A stretch of DNA of 64,000 nucleotides from Agrobacterium larrymoorei (GCF_013322225.1 NZ_JAAMFB010000010.1:1-64000); one strand, 5' to 3'; counted from the stretch's first letter, positions 33,826-43,997 are shown. Notes: generated by a model from the letters alone, not told the origin. Translations and numbers: made by a program.

Positions 33826-35898
33826 TCAACCCGATCGACCATTCCTGAGGTCTTCGACGATATCTGCCTTTTGCCCAAGGCGGGTTTTGTAGACCTGATA
33901 GTTCTCCATCACCCGCTGCACATAGTTGCGGGTTTCGGGGAAGGGGATACGTTCGATCCAGTCCACGATGTCGTCGATGGATTTGCCGCGAGGGTCGCCG
34001 TAACGGGCGATCCATTCGGGAACCCGTTTGGGTCCGGCGTTGTAGGCTATGAAGGTGAGGATGTAGGAACCGCCAAAGCTTTCGATTTGCTCGCCGAGAT
34101 AATGCGCGCCAAGCGTCGCGTTATACCCGGCATCGCTGGTGAGTTTCGCAGGGGTGAAGGTCATACCATGGCGACCGGCAACGCCCTTGGCGGTGCCGGG
34201 CAGAAGTTGCAGCAGGCCTTGTGCGTTGGCGGGTGAGACCGCCGCCGGGTTGAAGGCGCTTTCCTGCCGGGCGATAGCATAGGCGAGGGCCTTGCCGGAG
34301 CCGGAGATATTGGCGCTACCGGGAATCACGCCGAGCGGGTAGGCGAGTGCCGCCGCGTCGATACCGCGGCTGAAGGCCGTCTTGCCGATTTGCAGTGATA
34401 CCTGGTGATTGCCGTTGCCTTCGGCGCGGGCGGCCAGTATCGCCAACTCGCCTGGACTGTCGATCTGGTCTGCAAGGGCCCGATAGATACCGTCGGCGCG
34501 CCAGCCGTAACCCGCTGCCTCCAATCGTTCAATGGCGCGAACCGCTTCGCGTGCGGCAAAGCGATCTCGATCCGGGGCTGTCGGTGAAGGGTAGGTGACG
34601 TTCAGTGTCGTGATGCCGATACGCGCTGCGGAGAGCTGGCCGTAAAATGTACCGGGATTGGCTGCGGCTTGCTGAAAATATTCGCGGGCATCACCAGGGC
34701 CACCAGCTTCTGCAGCGCGGCCCAACCAGTAGTAAGCGCGCGAAGCCGTTAGCGGGCGATTGGATACTTCAAGCAACTTGTTGAAGTGCTCTGATGCGAC
34801 TTTCGGGTCGATCAGGGCGCGAAGTGCGTACCAGCCCGCATGGAACTCCGCATCCGCGACATCGACCGGCGATGTCGCTGAATGATCGGCAACAATCCGG
34901 TAGGCTGTTCTGAAATCGCCAAGATCGGCAAGGCCGCGCGCGACGATACGTCTTTCATTCCACCATTCGCCGGGGTTGATCAGCCTGCCGGTCTCTTTGG
35001 GCGCCTGTTGAAGCAACTGCGCGGCTTCCTGGTATTTTTGCTGGTGGCGAAGGTTTTCGAGACGGGCAAACAGATAGGTCGGGTCTTTACGCCAGCCTGC
35101 ATCGACGCCGTTCAAAAGAGCGGACGCGTTGCTGGCTCGCTGGAGCACCGCTGCCCAAGCCTTGTAGAGTGACTGCGCCTTGCCCAGATCCCCGAAGCGT
35201 TTCGCCTGACTGACGCGGCTTCTATACATCAGATAGTCCATACGCCCCTTGTGATCGGCAGAGGAAAGAGCGCTTCCGAAGTCTCGCATGATCCGGTCCT
35301 CAAGAGCCGTATCCATGCCTTCCTCGGTCCATATGCGGCGAACCAGTTTTTCCGCTTCGTCCCTTTTTCCCTCTGCATTCAGCGCACCCGCGAGCGCCAG
35401 CTTGCCTTCAGCCGTTTGTGGTGGCGAGGCTTCCAATATTGCGATGACTTGCTGAGGCGCGAAATTCTCCCTCAGCATGGCGCGCTCGGCATTCGCTTGC
35501 AGGGTTGAAACGCCCGGCCATCCCTTCAACTCGGCCTGAGCCGCCAGGATTTCACTGACGGAAACATCCCGCTGGCCGGAAATGCCGATGGCCCATGTCA
35601 GGATGTGCCGGTCCAGACTGCCTTCAGCGAGACGGTTACGAATGGAAAGTGCGCGGGCCGCATCGCGGCTGGACAGCGCATCGAGCCCAGCTTTCAGGTC
35701 GGAAACATCAAGCGGATTGTCAGGGCGAATGATGGAGCCCGTAACTTCCGGGGAGGCTGGCAGGAATGCAGGGACGACAGGCGCATCGGGTTTGACGAAG
35801 GGAAGCGGTACTGCGCCTTCGGGGGCAGGGCCTGCCCAAGCGCCCCATACGGTCGCCGCAAGGCCTGCTGCCATCAAGCCCAAAGCTGTTTTCTTCAT
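33826..35898 (-). CDS. slt: Soluble lytic murein transglycosylase (Slt family)
   Basis: This 690-residue periplasmic enzyme cleaves the MurNAc-GlcNAc bond to give 1,6-anhydro ends. It has a signal peptide (MKKTALGLMAAGLAATVWG), a long alpha-helical superhelical U/L domain (about 50-500) rich in paired helices, and a C-terminal SLT lysozyme-like domain. The catalytic glutamate is in AIARQESAFNPAAVSPANAQGLLQLLPGTA, followed by YNATLGAHYLGEQI and FIAYNAGPKRVPEW. GGTGAG lies before the ATG at 35898; a TTG five codons upstream is less likely. dapA begins 292 bases away, divergently. Confidence 0.92.
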   Translation of the reverse strand: MKKTALGLMAAGLAATVWGAWAGPAPEGAVPLPFVKPDAPVVPAFLPASPEVTGSIIRPDNPLDVSDLKAGLDALSSRDAARALSIRNRLAEGSLDRHILTWAIGISGQRDVSVSEILAAQAELKGWPGVSTLQANAERAMLRENFAPQQVIAILEASPPQTAEGKLALAGALNAEGKRDEAEKLVRRIWTEEGMDTALEDRIMRDFGSALSSADHKGRMDYLMYRSRVSQAKRFGDLGKAQSLYKAWAAVLQRASNASALLNGVDAGWRKDPTYLFARLENLRHQQKYQEAAQLLQQAPKETGRLINPGEWWNERRIVARGLADLGDFRTAYRIVADHSATSPVDVADAEFHAGWYALRALIDPKVASEHFNKLLEVSNRPLTASRAYYWLGRAAEAGGPGDAREYFQQAAANPGTFYGQLSAARIGITTLNVTYPSPTAPDRDRFAAREAVRAIERLEAAGYGWRADGIYRALADQIDSPGELAILAARAEGNGNHQVSLQIGKTAFSRGIDAAALAYPLGVIPGSANISGSGKALAYAIARQESAFNPAAVSPANAQGLLQLLPGTAKGVAGRHGMTFTPAKLTSDAGYNATLGAHYLGEQIESFGGSYILTFIAYNAGPKRVPEWIARYGDPRGKSIDDIVDWIERIPFPETRNYVQRVMENYQVYKTRLGQKADIVEDLRNGRSG

Positions 35899-36190
35899 GC
35901 CCGTACTCACCAATCAGCGGATAACATGCGATACATTAGGAACTTCTACGGTTAATGATATCTTACCTTTTACACTCGCATTCGATCAAATTTCGGTCAC
36001 GGCTTTTCGAGCTCTGCCACTTTTCGCGGTGGAATCCAGTAAGAGCCGTATCCGCTGAAATATCTGGTATTTCCCGGCCAAAAACCCGCGTTCAACAGCT
36101 TGTAGGCTGCGAAGCCTCCCACTAAGGTGAGTTCGTTTTAACGATGGAATGCGGCTGAAGCATGAACTGGCTCACCGCAAGGAGTTTTGC

Positions 36191-37075
36191 ATGTTCAAGG
36201 GATCCATTCCCGCCCTCATTACGCCGTTCACCGCCGAAGGCGCGGTGGACGAAACGGCATTCGCTACCCATGTGGAGTGGCAGATTGCCGAAGGCAGCAG
36301 CGGCCTTGTGCCAGTGGGAACGACGGGGGAGTCTCCGACCCTCTCTCACGACGAGCACAAACGTGTGGTCGAGCTTTGCGTCGAGGTCGCGGCTAAACGG
36401 GTTCCGGTAATTGCGGGTGCGGGCTCCAACAACACCCGCGAGGCAATCGAGCTTGCGCAGCATGCCCAGGAAGTGGGTGCCGATGCGCTGCTCGTCGTCA
36501 CACCATATTATAATAAGCCCACGCAAAAGGGATTGTTCGCGCATTTTTCGGCGATTGCCGAAGCGGTCGATCTGCCCATCGTCATCTACAACATTCCGCC
36601 GCGTTCCGTCATCGATATGACGCCGGAAACCATGGGTGCGCTTGCCAAGGCGCATAAGAATATCGTTGGTGTGAAGGACGCGACCGGTAAACTGGACCGG
36701 GTGTCCGAGCAGCGGATTTCCTGCGGCAAGGACTTCGTTCAGCTTTCAGGCGAGGATGGCACCGCGCTCGGCTTCAATGCTCATGGCGGCGTCGGCTGCA
36801 TTTCCGTGACGGCCAACGTCGCGCCGCGCCTGTGCGCGGAGTTTCAGGCCGCGACGCGCGATGGTGATTATGCCCTTGCGCTGGAGTATCAGGATCGCCT
36901 GATGCCTCTGCATAAGGCAATCTTTATCGAGCCCGGTGTATGCGGTGCAAAATATGCGCTTTCACGGATACGCTCGGTGAGCCGCACTGTGCGCTCTCCG
37001 CTGATGAGTACGCTCGAGCCTGCGACAGAAGCGGCAATCGATGCGGCTCTCAAGCACGCGGGCCTTTTGAACTGA
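36191..37075 (+). CDS. dapA: 4-hydroxy-tetrahydrodipicolinate synthase DapA
   Basis: This 294-residue class I aldolase condenses pyruvate with aspartate semialdehyde, the first committed step to lysine and meso-diaminopimelate for peptidoglycan. Seen are the substrate loop [14 protein letters not shown], the catalytic tyrosine in [13 protein letters not shown] and the Schiff-base lysine in [20 protein letters not shown] precedes the ATG at 36191; an upstream open frame lacks homology. It is followed after ~120 bases by smpB, an arrangement typical of Rhizobiaceae. Confidence 0.97.
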   Translation: MFKGSIPALITPFTAEGAVDETAFATHVEWQIAEGSSGLVPVGTTGESPTLSHDEHKRVVELCVEVAAKRVPVIAGAGSNNTREAIELAQHAQEVGADALLVVTPYYNKPTQKGLFAHFSAIAEAVDLPIVIYNIPPRSVIDMTPETMGALAKAHKNIVGVKDATGKLDRVSEQRISCGKDFVQLSGEDGTALGFNAHGGVGCISVTANVAPRLCAEFQAATRDGDYALALEYQDRLMPLHKAIFIEPGVCGAKYALSRIRSVSRTVRSPLMSTLEPATEAAIDAALKHAGLLN

Positions 37076-37085
37076 TAGCGCTGAC

Positions 37086-37110
37086 GACGGGCGGCATTAT
37101 TGCTGCCCGC
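37086..37110 (+). terminator. Hairpin after dapA
   Basis: An imperfect GC-rich stem (gggcggc ... gctgcccgcc) surrounds attatt ten bases after the dapA stop. It lacks a strong T-run and may only attenuate read-through into smpB. Confidence 0.45.
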
Positions 37111-37192
37111 CTTCACATTCGGCGCAGGTTTGACTACATATGCGCCGAAAGCCGCTTCCATCGGGTCGCGGATGAATGAAACGGAAAAGAAT

Positions 37193-37672
37193 ATGGCCCC
37201 TAAAGGCAGTCAGCGTGTCGTCAACAAGGTTGTTGCGGAAAACCGTAAGGCCCGCTTCAATTACGAAATCATGGACACCTATGAAGTTGGCCTCGTATTG
37301 ACCGGTACGGAGGTCAAATCGCTACGTGAGGGCAAGGCCAACATCGCTGAATCCTATGCCTCGGACGAGGGGGATGAGATCTGGCTCATCAACTCCCACC
37401 TGCCGGAATATCTGCAGGCGAACCGCTTCAATCATGAGCCGCGCCGCCGCCGCAAACTGCTTTTGAACAAGCGTGAGATCAACCGTTTAAGAGTGGGAAT
37501 CAATCGCGAAGGCATGACGCTCGTGCCGCTGAAGATCTATTTCAACGACAAGGGCCGTGCGAAAATGGAACTTGCGCTGGCAAAGGGTAAGAAGTTGCAC
37601 GACAAGCGCGAAACCGAGAAGGAGCGCGACTGGAATCGGCAAAAATCTCGCCTGCTAAAAGGTGGGGATTGA
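37193..37672 (+). CDS. smpB: SsrA-binding protein SmpB
   Basis: This 159-residue RNA-binding protein delivers tmRNA to stalled ribosomes. It carries the beta-barrel signature [32 protein letters not shown] and the [20 protein letters not shown] region. The basic C-terminal tail, [19 protein letters not shown], reads the empty mRNA channel. The start at 37193 (MAPKGSQR) matches family N-termini. An ATG at 37172 would add seven residues. The tmRNA gene itself is not seen in this window. Confidence 0.97.
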   Translation: MAPKGSQRVVNKVVAENRKARFNYEIMDTYEVGLVLTGTEVKSLREGKANIAESYASDEGDEIWLINSHLPEYLQANRFNHEPRRRRKLLLNKREINRLRVGINREGMTLVPLKIYFNDKGRAKMELALAKGKKLHDKRETEKERDWNRQKSRLLKGGD

Positions 37673-37995
37673 GCGTAGAAAGTTGGGGTGTAAGATATAT
37701 CGCTATCGGACAACCTGACGCTGACAACTACTGTATCAAGAGCGGTTAATTTCTATTATTTCGAGAAATATGGGCGAATGATTGCTCGGTTAATCGGATA
37801 AGCTGATAATTTCTACTTGATGCATTAATAAAATTTTTAATTTTTCCTTTAGAGATGCTTTGTCCTTATCGGAAGGGAGGGAAAAAACTATAGCGCGCGT
37901 ATTCTCGTGATTTCTGATATAAGCTAATACCTAGGTGTTAGGCATTTTGGAATGACCGCGCTCTCCGTTTCACACCTGTTCAAGGACACGCTCCC
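37673..37995. other. AT-rich intergenic region before the PruR-like gene
   Basis: These 323 bases separate smpB from the signalling pair. The stretch 37745-37860 is strongly A/T-rich (taataaaatttttaatttttcc), consistent with an upstream promoter region or regulator site. No gene or clear terminator was found. Confidence 0.5.
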
Positions 37996-38502
37996 ATGAG
38001 TTTGTTTCGATTGCTACTTGTCAGTTTTCTCAGCATCATGTGCTCCGCAGCCGCCTATGCCGGTAATTTCGCGAAGCCCGAAGGCAAGCCGATACTGGTT
38101 ATTTCCGGTCATATAGCCAACACCAATGTTGACGGGACGGCGCAGTTCGACCTCAAGATGCTTGAGGGACTGGGGATTGCGACAATCGAAACGAAAAACC
38201 CGTGGTATGATGGAAAGAGTCGCTTCGAAGGCGTTGAGCTTTCCAAGTTGATGAATTTTGTCGGGGCAACCGGGGTAACTGTCACCGCCGTCGCTCTCAA
38301 TGACTATGTCAGCACCATTCCGATGGAGGATTTTACCAAATTCGACGTCATTCTTGCCATGAAACGTGATGGCAATTATATGCCGGTACGCGATAAAGGC
38401 CCTCTCTTCATTATCTACCCCTACGACACTCTTCCCGAACTTCAAACACAGACCTATTACACACGTTCAGCATGGCAGGTCGCCAAGCTGATAGTCGAAT
38501 AA
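37996..38502 (+). CDS. Periplasmic SUOX-fold (molybdopterin-binding-like) protein, PruR-like
   Basis: This 168-residue protein has a signal peptide (MSLFRLLLVSFLSIMCSAAAYA). The mature domain resembles the oxidoreductase molybdopterin-binding fold: PILVISGHI, SRFEGVELSKLMNFVGATGVTVTAVALNDYVSTIP, and RDKGPLFIIYPYD. The mature part has no cysteine, so it cannot hold a catalytic molybdenum atom as sulfite oxidase does. Binding of a pterin as signal is more likely. Nine bases downstream begins a membrane GGDEF-EAL protein. In Agrobacterium tumefaciens, PruR (this fold, periplasmic) controls the GGDEF-EAL protein DcpA in response to pterins; this pair has the same layout. Equivalence or paralogy is inferred. 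Confidence 0.8.
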   Translation: MSLFRLLLVSFLSIMCSAAAYAGNFAKPEGKPILVISGHIANTNVDGTAQFDLKMLEGLGIATIETKNPWYDGKSRFEGVELSKLMNFVGATGVTVTAVALNDYVSTIPMEDFTKFDVILAMKRDGNYMPVRDKGPLFIIYPYDTLPELQTQTYYTRSAWQVAKLIVE

Positions 38503-38511
38503 AGGTGTATT

Positions 38512-40488
38512 TTGCGAAAAGCCCTCGCGGTCATCATATGCTGCTTCGTCCTCGCAACGGGCTACATTGCTTATGTGATCGCAGAGCGCCAGAACGCACT
38601 GCAGAAGTTCGCGCGTTATAATGATTCCTGGGCCGTCAGCCAAACGGTTGCGGAATATATGCGCTTCCAGAACCTTTTGGCGGAATTTGCCCTTGGCGTG
38701 AATGACGTTGGCAGGGATGAACTCAGGCTGCGGCTCGAAATTATGCTGGGCCGCGCTGAACTGCTCCAGCAGGGCAATCTCGGCAACTTCGTCAACAGTA
38801 CGCCGCAGTCCCGAAATCTGGCGGAATCGCTGGCGCACATCCTGCTCGATCTCGACCAGAGGCTCGATCAGCTGACTGCCGATGATGTGAAAGCCCTGCT
38901 TCCGAGCATGAGTGCGCTGGACGGTCCACTGATGGCGCTGGCTGCATCTTCGGTGGCGAATGACGTCACCCTCATCGATGCCGCCCATTCGGAAGTACGC
39001 ACACTTCACATCATATATACCGCGCTCGCTGCCGGTTTGATTCTCTGCGGCGTGGCGCTGTTCGTTCTGCTGCTTCGGCACAATAGCCTGCTGGATCGTG
39101 CGCACAAAGACTTGCGGGGACTGGCGGACAAGCTGCGCATTGCTACTCTGGAATTGCAGGCCAACAATGTTCGTCTCGAGTATGATGCCTATCACGATGC
39201 ATTGACTGATTTGCCGAACCGGGCGCTGTTTCGCAAGGAATTGACCCTGAAACTCGATCCGGCGAACGGCGTGGGCAAGGCAACTCTTTTGCTGCTGGAC
39301 CTCGATGGGTTCAAGGACATCAACGATACGCTTGGGCATGATGTCGGCGACTCGCTGTTGCAAGCGGTGGCGACACGGCTCTTGCCCCTGCGTTCGCAGG
39401 ATGATCTGATTTGTCGCCTCGGTGGAGATGAGTTCGCCATCATTTCCCAAACATTGACCGAGGAACTGGCGGTTGAGCTTGCCCAAAAGCTGGTCGAGCG
39501 GGTAGGGCAGACCTATTTTCTCGGGGAATTGGAAATACGAATCGGAACATGCGTCGGTATCGCGGTTTCCAACGGTGTGACCCTTGCCGACGAGTTGCTC
39601 AAACACGCCGATCTTGCGCTTTATGAAGCAAAGCGCTCCGGAGCGGGGAAGGTCAGCGTCTTCAAGCCCTATATGCAAAGCCAGCTCGCGGAGAAAAAGT
39701 CTTTTGAAGCCGACTTGCTCGCGTCGCTTCAGAACGACGAGATGGAAGTTTATTACCAGCCGCAAATCGCTACCGCCAACCGGCAGGTCTGCGGCTTCGA
39801 AGCACTTTTGCGGTGGACACATCCGGTCAGAGGCAAGGTGCCTCCGAATGATTTCATCGCGGTTGCTGAAAGAACAGGCTTCATTCATCCACTTGGAAAG
39901 TGGGTCATGGAAACGGCGTGCAAGGAGGCCGCGAAATGGGATGGCGGCCTGAAGATTGCCGTCAACCTCTCGCCGATCCAGTTTCACAGTGCAAACCTCA
40001 TTCACAACGTCGTGGGTGCGTTGGACAAGAGTGGGCTGGACCCGAGCAGGCTTGAGCTTGAAATTACGGAATCGGTGTTGCTCAGCAATAACGAGCAGAC
40101 GGTCGATATCCTCGAAAAACTGAAAGCCGTCGGCATCAAGATCGCCATGGATGATTTCGGGACGGGCTACTCGTCCTTGGGCAATCTTCGGGGTGTGCCG
40201 TTCGACAAGCTCAAAATCGACCAGTCGTTCCTCAGGGATGTCACCACCGACCCGGATGCGCTGGCAATCGTGGAGTTCGTAATCGGCCTTGGCCGTCGAT
40301 TGCGGATGACGACGATTGCAGAGGGGATCGAGACCGAAGAGCAGTTCAATTACATGCGCAAGCTCGGCTGCGATCAGATCCAGGGATATCTCATAAGCGA
40401 ACCGGTGCCAGCAGACAGGCTGCATATGCTTGGCGCTTTCTCGCAGACCGATGATCGCCGCGCCGCGATCTTGCCGCTCAGGACCTGA
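38512..40488 (+). CDS. Membrane GGDEF-EAL c-di-GMP enzyme, DcpA-like
   Basis: The 658 residues start at TTG with AAAGGTG upstream. An N-terminal helix (about 4-22), a periplasmic domain of ~140 residues and a second helix (about 168-190) lead through a short coiled coil to GGDEF (RLGGDEFAI, about residue 304) and EAL (FEALLRW, about 429). The cyclase signature is intact. The phosphodiesterase set is also complete: EAL, VNLSP, ELEITES, DDFGTGYSS, KLKIDQSF and TIAEGIE. Both activities are therefore possible. The periplasmic domain is placed to contact the PruR-like protein encoded just upstream, which would set the balance between c-di-GMP synthesis and breakdown and hence attachment. Confidence 0.93.
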   Translation: MRKALAVIICCFVLATGYIAYVIAERQNALQKFARYNDSWAVSQTVAEYMRFQNLLAEFALGVNDVGRDELRLRLEIMLGRAELLQQGNLGNFVNSTPQSRNLAESLAHILLDLDQRLDQLTADDVKALLPSMSALDGPLMALAASSVANDVTLIDAAHSEVRTLHIIYTALAAGLILCGVALFVLLLRHNSLLDRAHKDLRGLADKLRIATLELQANNVRLEYDAYHDALTDLPNRALFRKELTLKLDPANGVGKATLLLLDLDGFKDINDTLGHDVGDSLLQAVATRLLPLRSQDDLICRLGGDEFAIISQTLTEELAVELAQKLVERVGQTYFLGELEIRIGTCVGIAVSNGVTLADELLKHADLALYEAKRSGAGKVSVFKPYMQSQLAEKKSFEADLLASLQNDEMEVYYQPQIATANRQVCGFEALLRWTHPVRGKVPPNDFIAVAERTGFIHPLGKWVMETACKEAAKWDGGLKIAVNLSPIQFHSANLIHNVVGALDKSGLDPSRLELEITESVLLSNNEQTVDILEKLKAVGIKIAMDDFGTGYSSLGNLRGVPFDKLKIDQSFLRDVTTDPDALAIVEFVIGLGRRLRMTTIAEGIETEEQFNYMRKLGCDQIQGYLISEPVPADRLHMLGAFSQTDDRRAAILPLRT

Positions 40489-40650
40489 GCTTCAGCGTCA
40501 ATGTTTTGCCGCAAGATCGTGCCGTCCAAGACCTAACAATCCGCATCAGCAAGACAGCATCTTTTTCTTCACGAAATTCGATTTCGATTTTGCCGCCCAT
40601 GCGCTAGAAAACGCTCACGAAGCGCTGTGGTGCTTGAGAGGGAATCGGTA

Positions 40651-41346
40651 ATGGAAGCGTTTGAAGTACATGGCATCGTTCTGCCGATCGCACCGGACGA
40701 GGTATCACCCGTCATCTGGGCGGCCTTGAAGGACGGCAGCTACGAAGCCAAGGAAGCCCGCAGTGTCCTTAAGGCGATAAAGCCCGGCGACCGCGTGCTG
40801 GAGCTGGGTTCCGGTATTGGCATCATTACGTCGATCATCGCGGGTATCGAAGATGTGTCCGTTTGGGCCTTCGAAGCCAATCCGTCCACGGCATCACTGG
40901 CCGAACGGGTGATTGCAGCCAATGGCCGCAGCAACGTTTCCTTCTCTCAGGGTCTGCTCACCGCGTCCGAGCCGCGAACCTATCCTTTCTACGTGAGACG
41001 CGACTTGTGGATGTCGTCCATGGACGAGAAACAGGGGCCGTATGAAAGCCGCATCGAGATCAGTTCGGAAAACATTGATGACTTCATTTTCCGGCACAGG
41101 ATCAATGCTCTGGTGATGGATATCGAAGGCGCGGAATGCGATCTGTTGCAACATGCGCGGATGGAAGGTGTCGAGCGGATTTTCGTTGAATTGCACGACC
41201 ATCTCTACGGTCTCGAGGGTGTGCGGACGCTGACAAAAGCCTTGGCGGACAAGGGTTATGCCTATGATCCGAGAGGCTCACGCGGTCCCTGCGTCTTGTT
41301 TGCGAAGGACGATGGCCCGCGTGAGTATGAGCCCGAAGTGGACTGA
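40651..41346 (+). CDS. FkbM-family methyltransferase
   Basis: This 231-residue SAM-dependent methyltransferase has motif I as VLELGSGIGIITSIIAG, followed by VWAFEANPSTASLAERV. The FkbM-type segment NALVMDIEGAECDLLQHA, then FVELHDHLYG, is near the C-terminus. Such enzymes methylate hydroxyls of sugars or polyketides. The start at 40651 has AGGGA at suitable spacing; a GTG at 40627 is in frame upstream. It is not obviously linked to the GGDEF-EAL gene, from which it is 162 bases away. Confidence 0.85.
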   Translation: MEAFEVHGIVLPIAPDEVSPVIWAALKDGSYEAKEARSVLKAIKPGDRVLELGSGIGIITSIIAGIEDVSVWAFEANPSTASLAERVIAANGRSNVSFSQGLLTASEPRTYPFYVRRDLWMSSMDEKQGPYESRIEISSENIDDFIFRHRINALVMDIEGAECDLLQHARMEGVERIFVELHDHLYGLEGVRTLTKALADKGYAYDPRGSRGPCVLFAKDDGPREYEPEVD

Positions 41347-41367
41347 AGAATAAGAGACGAAGCCCTC

Positions 41368-41432
41368 GGCACTGGAAAATCTGTAACTTGGCTTTAGCTA
41401 AGTGTTAGAAATTGCCGTTGAGGGGTCCGTCC
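41368..41432. repeat. Short form of a mosaic palindromic repeat
   Basis: The sequence ggaaaatctgtaacttggct, then ttagctaagtgttagaaattgc, ends in ...gagggg. It corresponds to the two outer ends of the longer element at 58866-59053 joined directly, without the central block. It lies between the FkbM stop and the chemoreceptor stop. Confidence 0.65.
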
Positions 41433-41459
41433 TCGCTTCTGGAAATAAAGCCTTCAGAT

Positions 41460-42956
41460 TTAGGCAGCGCGATATGTCGGCTGCTGATAGCTCATCTGTT
41501 TCTGAACGTTGAACCGGCCAATCAGGGCTGCAAGGTTTGCGCTGACGTCGCTTAGACCGTGGGTGGCGGCGTTGGTTTCTTCCACCATGGCGGCGTTCTG
41601 CTGCGTCAACTGGTCCATACTGTTGATGGCGGAGTTGATCTCCTGAATGCCCATGGCCTGTTCGTGAACGGCCTGGGTTATAGCCCCGATATGCTCGTGG
41701 ATGTTATCGACCTTGCTGCCGATGGAGTTCAGCGCTTCGCCTGTGCGGCTGACCAGCGACACCCCATGGGCAACATCCTGGGAAGACTTGTCGATGAGCG
41801 TACGGATTTCCTTGGCTGCCGATGCTGAGCGCTGCGCCAGTTCGCGCACTTCCTGCGCAACGACGGCAAAACCCTTGCCCGCTTCACCCGCACGAGCGGC
41901 CTCGACGCCGGCATTGAGTGCCAGAAGGTTCGTCTGGAAGGAAATCTCGTCGATGACGCTGATGATCTGAGTGATCTTTTGCGACGATTCCTCGATCGCG
42001 CTCATCGCTTCTACTGCTTCGGTCACGATATGGCGTGAACGCTCGGCTTCTTCCGCAGAGCTCTTGACGATGTTCTTTGCCTGCTCCGTGCGCTGAGCGG
42101 ACTGCTTGGAAATCGTGGTAATTTCTTCGATGGCGGCTGCCGTCTGTTCCAGCGACGCAGCCTGCTGCTCGGTGCGGCGGGCCATATCATCGGTAGAAGA
42201 GGTCAGTTCGCGGGTGTTGCTGGAAATCTTGTAGGATTCTTCGGTAATTTCTGCAAATGCGCCGGAAAGCTTGCTGAGCGCCGTGTTGAAGTTGTTCTTC
42301 AGCGTCTCGAACTCGGCAGCAAGCGGACCATCGATGCGCGAGGTCAAATCACCCTTCGCCATCTGGTTCAGGGCTGTGTTGAGCACGGACAGAACCTGTT
42401 CCTGCTCCTGCTTCATGCGCTGCTGTTCCTGTTCCACCTTCGTGCGCTCCTCGGCAAGCGCTTCAAGATAGACCGAGATCGAGTAGTCCATGTCGAGAAG
42501 CGCGGCTTTCACGGCAACAGTGATGTCGGACGCGACCTTCTTGCCCTTCTTCTCAACGAGGAAGCCCTTCAGTTGCGTTTCAACGACAGCTTTGATGATG
42601 CCTTCGAGAATGAGCGCATAGCCGCCAATGTACCAGCGGGGCTCCAGCCCGAGACGTGCATGGGTACGACCGATGGCTGTAACGGCAGACGTGTAATTGC
42701 TATCGAAAGCGGCAGAGGAGATCAGCGTCCAATGCTTGATCTGCATGCTCTTGGCGTGCTCGAGATGAGCTTCGTTAGAGAAGAATTTGGCCGTATCCGG
42801 CACGGCGCGCGCTTTTTTGTAAAAGGCATCAAGCGACAAATCGAGTGAGGCTGTGATGGTCGGCTTCAGTGCAGCCAGTTCCTGCCTCTGCTCATGGCCG
42901 AGGCCAAGGAATTCAAGCCTTTCCTTCAACTGATGGCCTTCATGCGATGCGCTCAT
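41460..42956 (-). CDS. Globin-coupled methyl-accepting chemotaxis protein
   Basis: This 498-residue soluble chemoreceptor has no transmembrane segment. The N-terminal globin-coupled sensor domain (about 10-160) has a probable proximal haem histidine in [25 protein letters not shown]-like linker and the MCP signalling domain follow, with the hairpin tip [42 protein letters not shown]. It would sense oxygen or another gaseous ligand (HemAT/aerotaxis type) and signal to CheA. Coding lies alone between a repeat and the NYN gene. Confidence 0.93.
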   Translation of the reverse strand: MSASHEGHQLKERLEFLGLGHEQRQELAALKPTITASLDLSLDAFYKKARAVPDTAKFFSNEAHLEHAKSMQIKHWTLISSAAFDSNYTSAVTAIGRTHARLGLEPRWYIGGYALILEGIIKAVVETQLKGFLVEKKGKKVASDITVAVKAALLDMDYSISVYLEALAEERTKVEQEQQRMKQEQEQVLSVLNTALNQMAKGDLTSRIDGPLAAEFETLKNNFNTALSKLSGAFAEITEESYKISSNTRELTSSTDDMARRTEQQAASLEQTAAAIEEITTISKQSAQRTEQAKNIVKSSAEEAERSRHIVTEAVEAMSAIEESSQKITQIISVIDEISFQTNLLALNAGVEAARAGEAGKGFAVVAQEVRELAQRSASAAKEIRTLIDKSSQDVAHGVSLVSRTGEALNSIGSKVDNIHEHIGAITQAVHEQAMGIQEINSAINSMDQLTQQNAAMVEETNAATHGLSDVSANLAALIGRFNVQKQMSYQQPTYRAA

Positions 42957-43138
42957 TTACCCACCCCCGGGTCGAAAATTTGTGATTCACTTACGATCTA
43001 GTATGAGGGGAGAATAAGCACGATCAGGCTTAATTATTTGCTAAACTTCAAATGAGCGAAATCTAAATTTGGCTTATTAAAGTAAAAAGCGCGCCAGTGA
43101 TAAAGGCGCGCTGTGAACGTTTGCAAAATTCAAAAAGG

Positions 43139-43711
43139 TTATTCTACGGCGTCTGCATGTTCCGTGTGGCGAGGTGCCCGCTCACTCGGGTCGCGACCGA
43201 TTTCAGCCTTTAGCGAAATAAGATCGATGAAGTGGTCGGCTTGACGGCGCAAATCGTCTGCGATCATTGGCGGCTGGGTTGCCATGGTGGAAATAACGGA
43301 GACCTTGCGGCCCTTGCGCTGCAAGGCCTCGACAAGCGTCGTAAAGTCGCCGTCGCCGGAAAACAGAACGAGGTGATCGACCGTTTCGGATTGCTCCATG
43401 GCATCGACTGCAAGCTCGATATCCATGTTGCCTTTGATCTTGCGGCGGCCCATCGCGTCGGTAAACTCCTTCGCGGGCTTCGTCACGACCTTGTAGCCGT
43501 TATAGTCCAGCCAGTCGATCAGCGGGCGGATGGAAGAATATTCCTGATCTTCGATCAATGCCGTATAATAATAGGCGCGAAGCAGATAACCTCTTTTTTG
43601 AAATGCTTTGAGCAGTTTACGATAGTCAATATCGAAGCCAAGGCTTTTGGATGCAGCGTAGAGATTTGCCCCGTCGATAAAGAGTGCAATTTTCTCGCGT
43701 GGGTCGAACAT
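43139..43711 (-). CDS. NYN-domain (LabA/DUF88) putative ribonuclease
   Basis: This 190-residue protein of the NYN (PIN-like) fold has acidic active-site residues in IALFIDGANLYAASKSL, MDIELAVDAMEQ and LVLFSGDGDFTTLVEAL. Related LabA/Limkain-type proteins are RNA-processing nucleases. The start at 43711 has AGGAAGGA about ten bases upstream; a longer frame to 43747 lacks homology. It is monocistronic, with rpoZ divergent upstream. Confidence 0.88.
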   Translation of the reverse strand: MFDPREKIALFIDGANLYAASKSLGFDIDYRKLLKAFQKRGYLLRAYYYTALIEDQEYSSIRPLIDWLDYNGYKVVTKPAKEFTDAMGRRKIKGNMDIELAVDAMEQSETVDHLVLFSGDGDFTTLVEALQRKGRKVSVISTMATQPPMIADDLRRQADHFIDLISLKAEIGRDPSERAPRHTEHADAVE

Positions 43712-43826
43712 TAAGACCGTATCCTTCCTGGGCGAACGGGCCGCCAATAACTAAAAATCAGTAACGAGTTCGGGAACATACCTTGTCGATATGTTACATT
43801 ATTAAGCCTTCATATAAGCTTCATCA

Positions 43827-43852
43827 TTCGTCAGTCCACCCCTTTTGACGAA
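43827..43852. promoter_or_regulatory. Small dyad between NYN gene and rpoZ
   Basis: TTCGTCA (43827-43833) and TGACGAA (43846-43852) are perfect inverted 7-mers 12 bases apart in the divergent promoter region. It could be an operator; the regulator is unknown. Confidence 0.3.
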
Positions 43853-43997
43853 TTATGTCTAAAGTTTAACGTTTGTCCTCATTCGCACAAACTGCTCAGG
43901 CTACGAGAAGTTCCGATGAGGAAAAACTTGAAATCCACAGCCATTCCCTGTATCGGGACGGTTAATCAGCGACATAAAGACCCGTAAAGGACAGGCA

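Noticed and set aside
38467-40425. 652-codon open frame antisense to the GGDEF-EAL gene
   Set aside because: It mirrors the coding frame of a protein with complete catalytic motifs. Its translation shows no domain or signal, and it has no ribosome site. High-GC codon bias opens such shadow frames.
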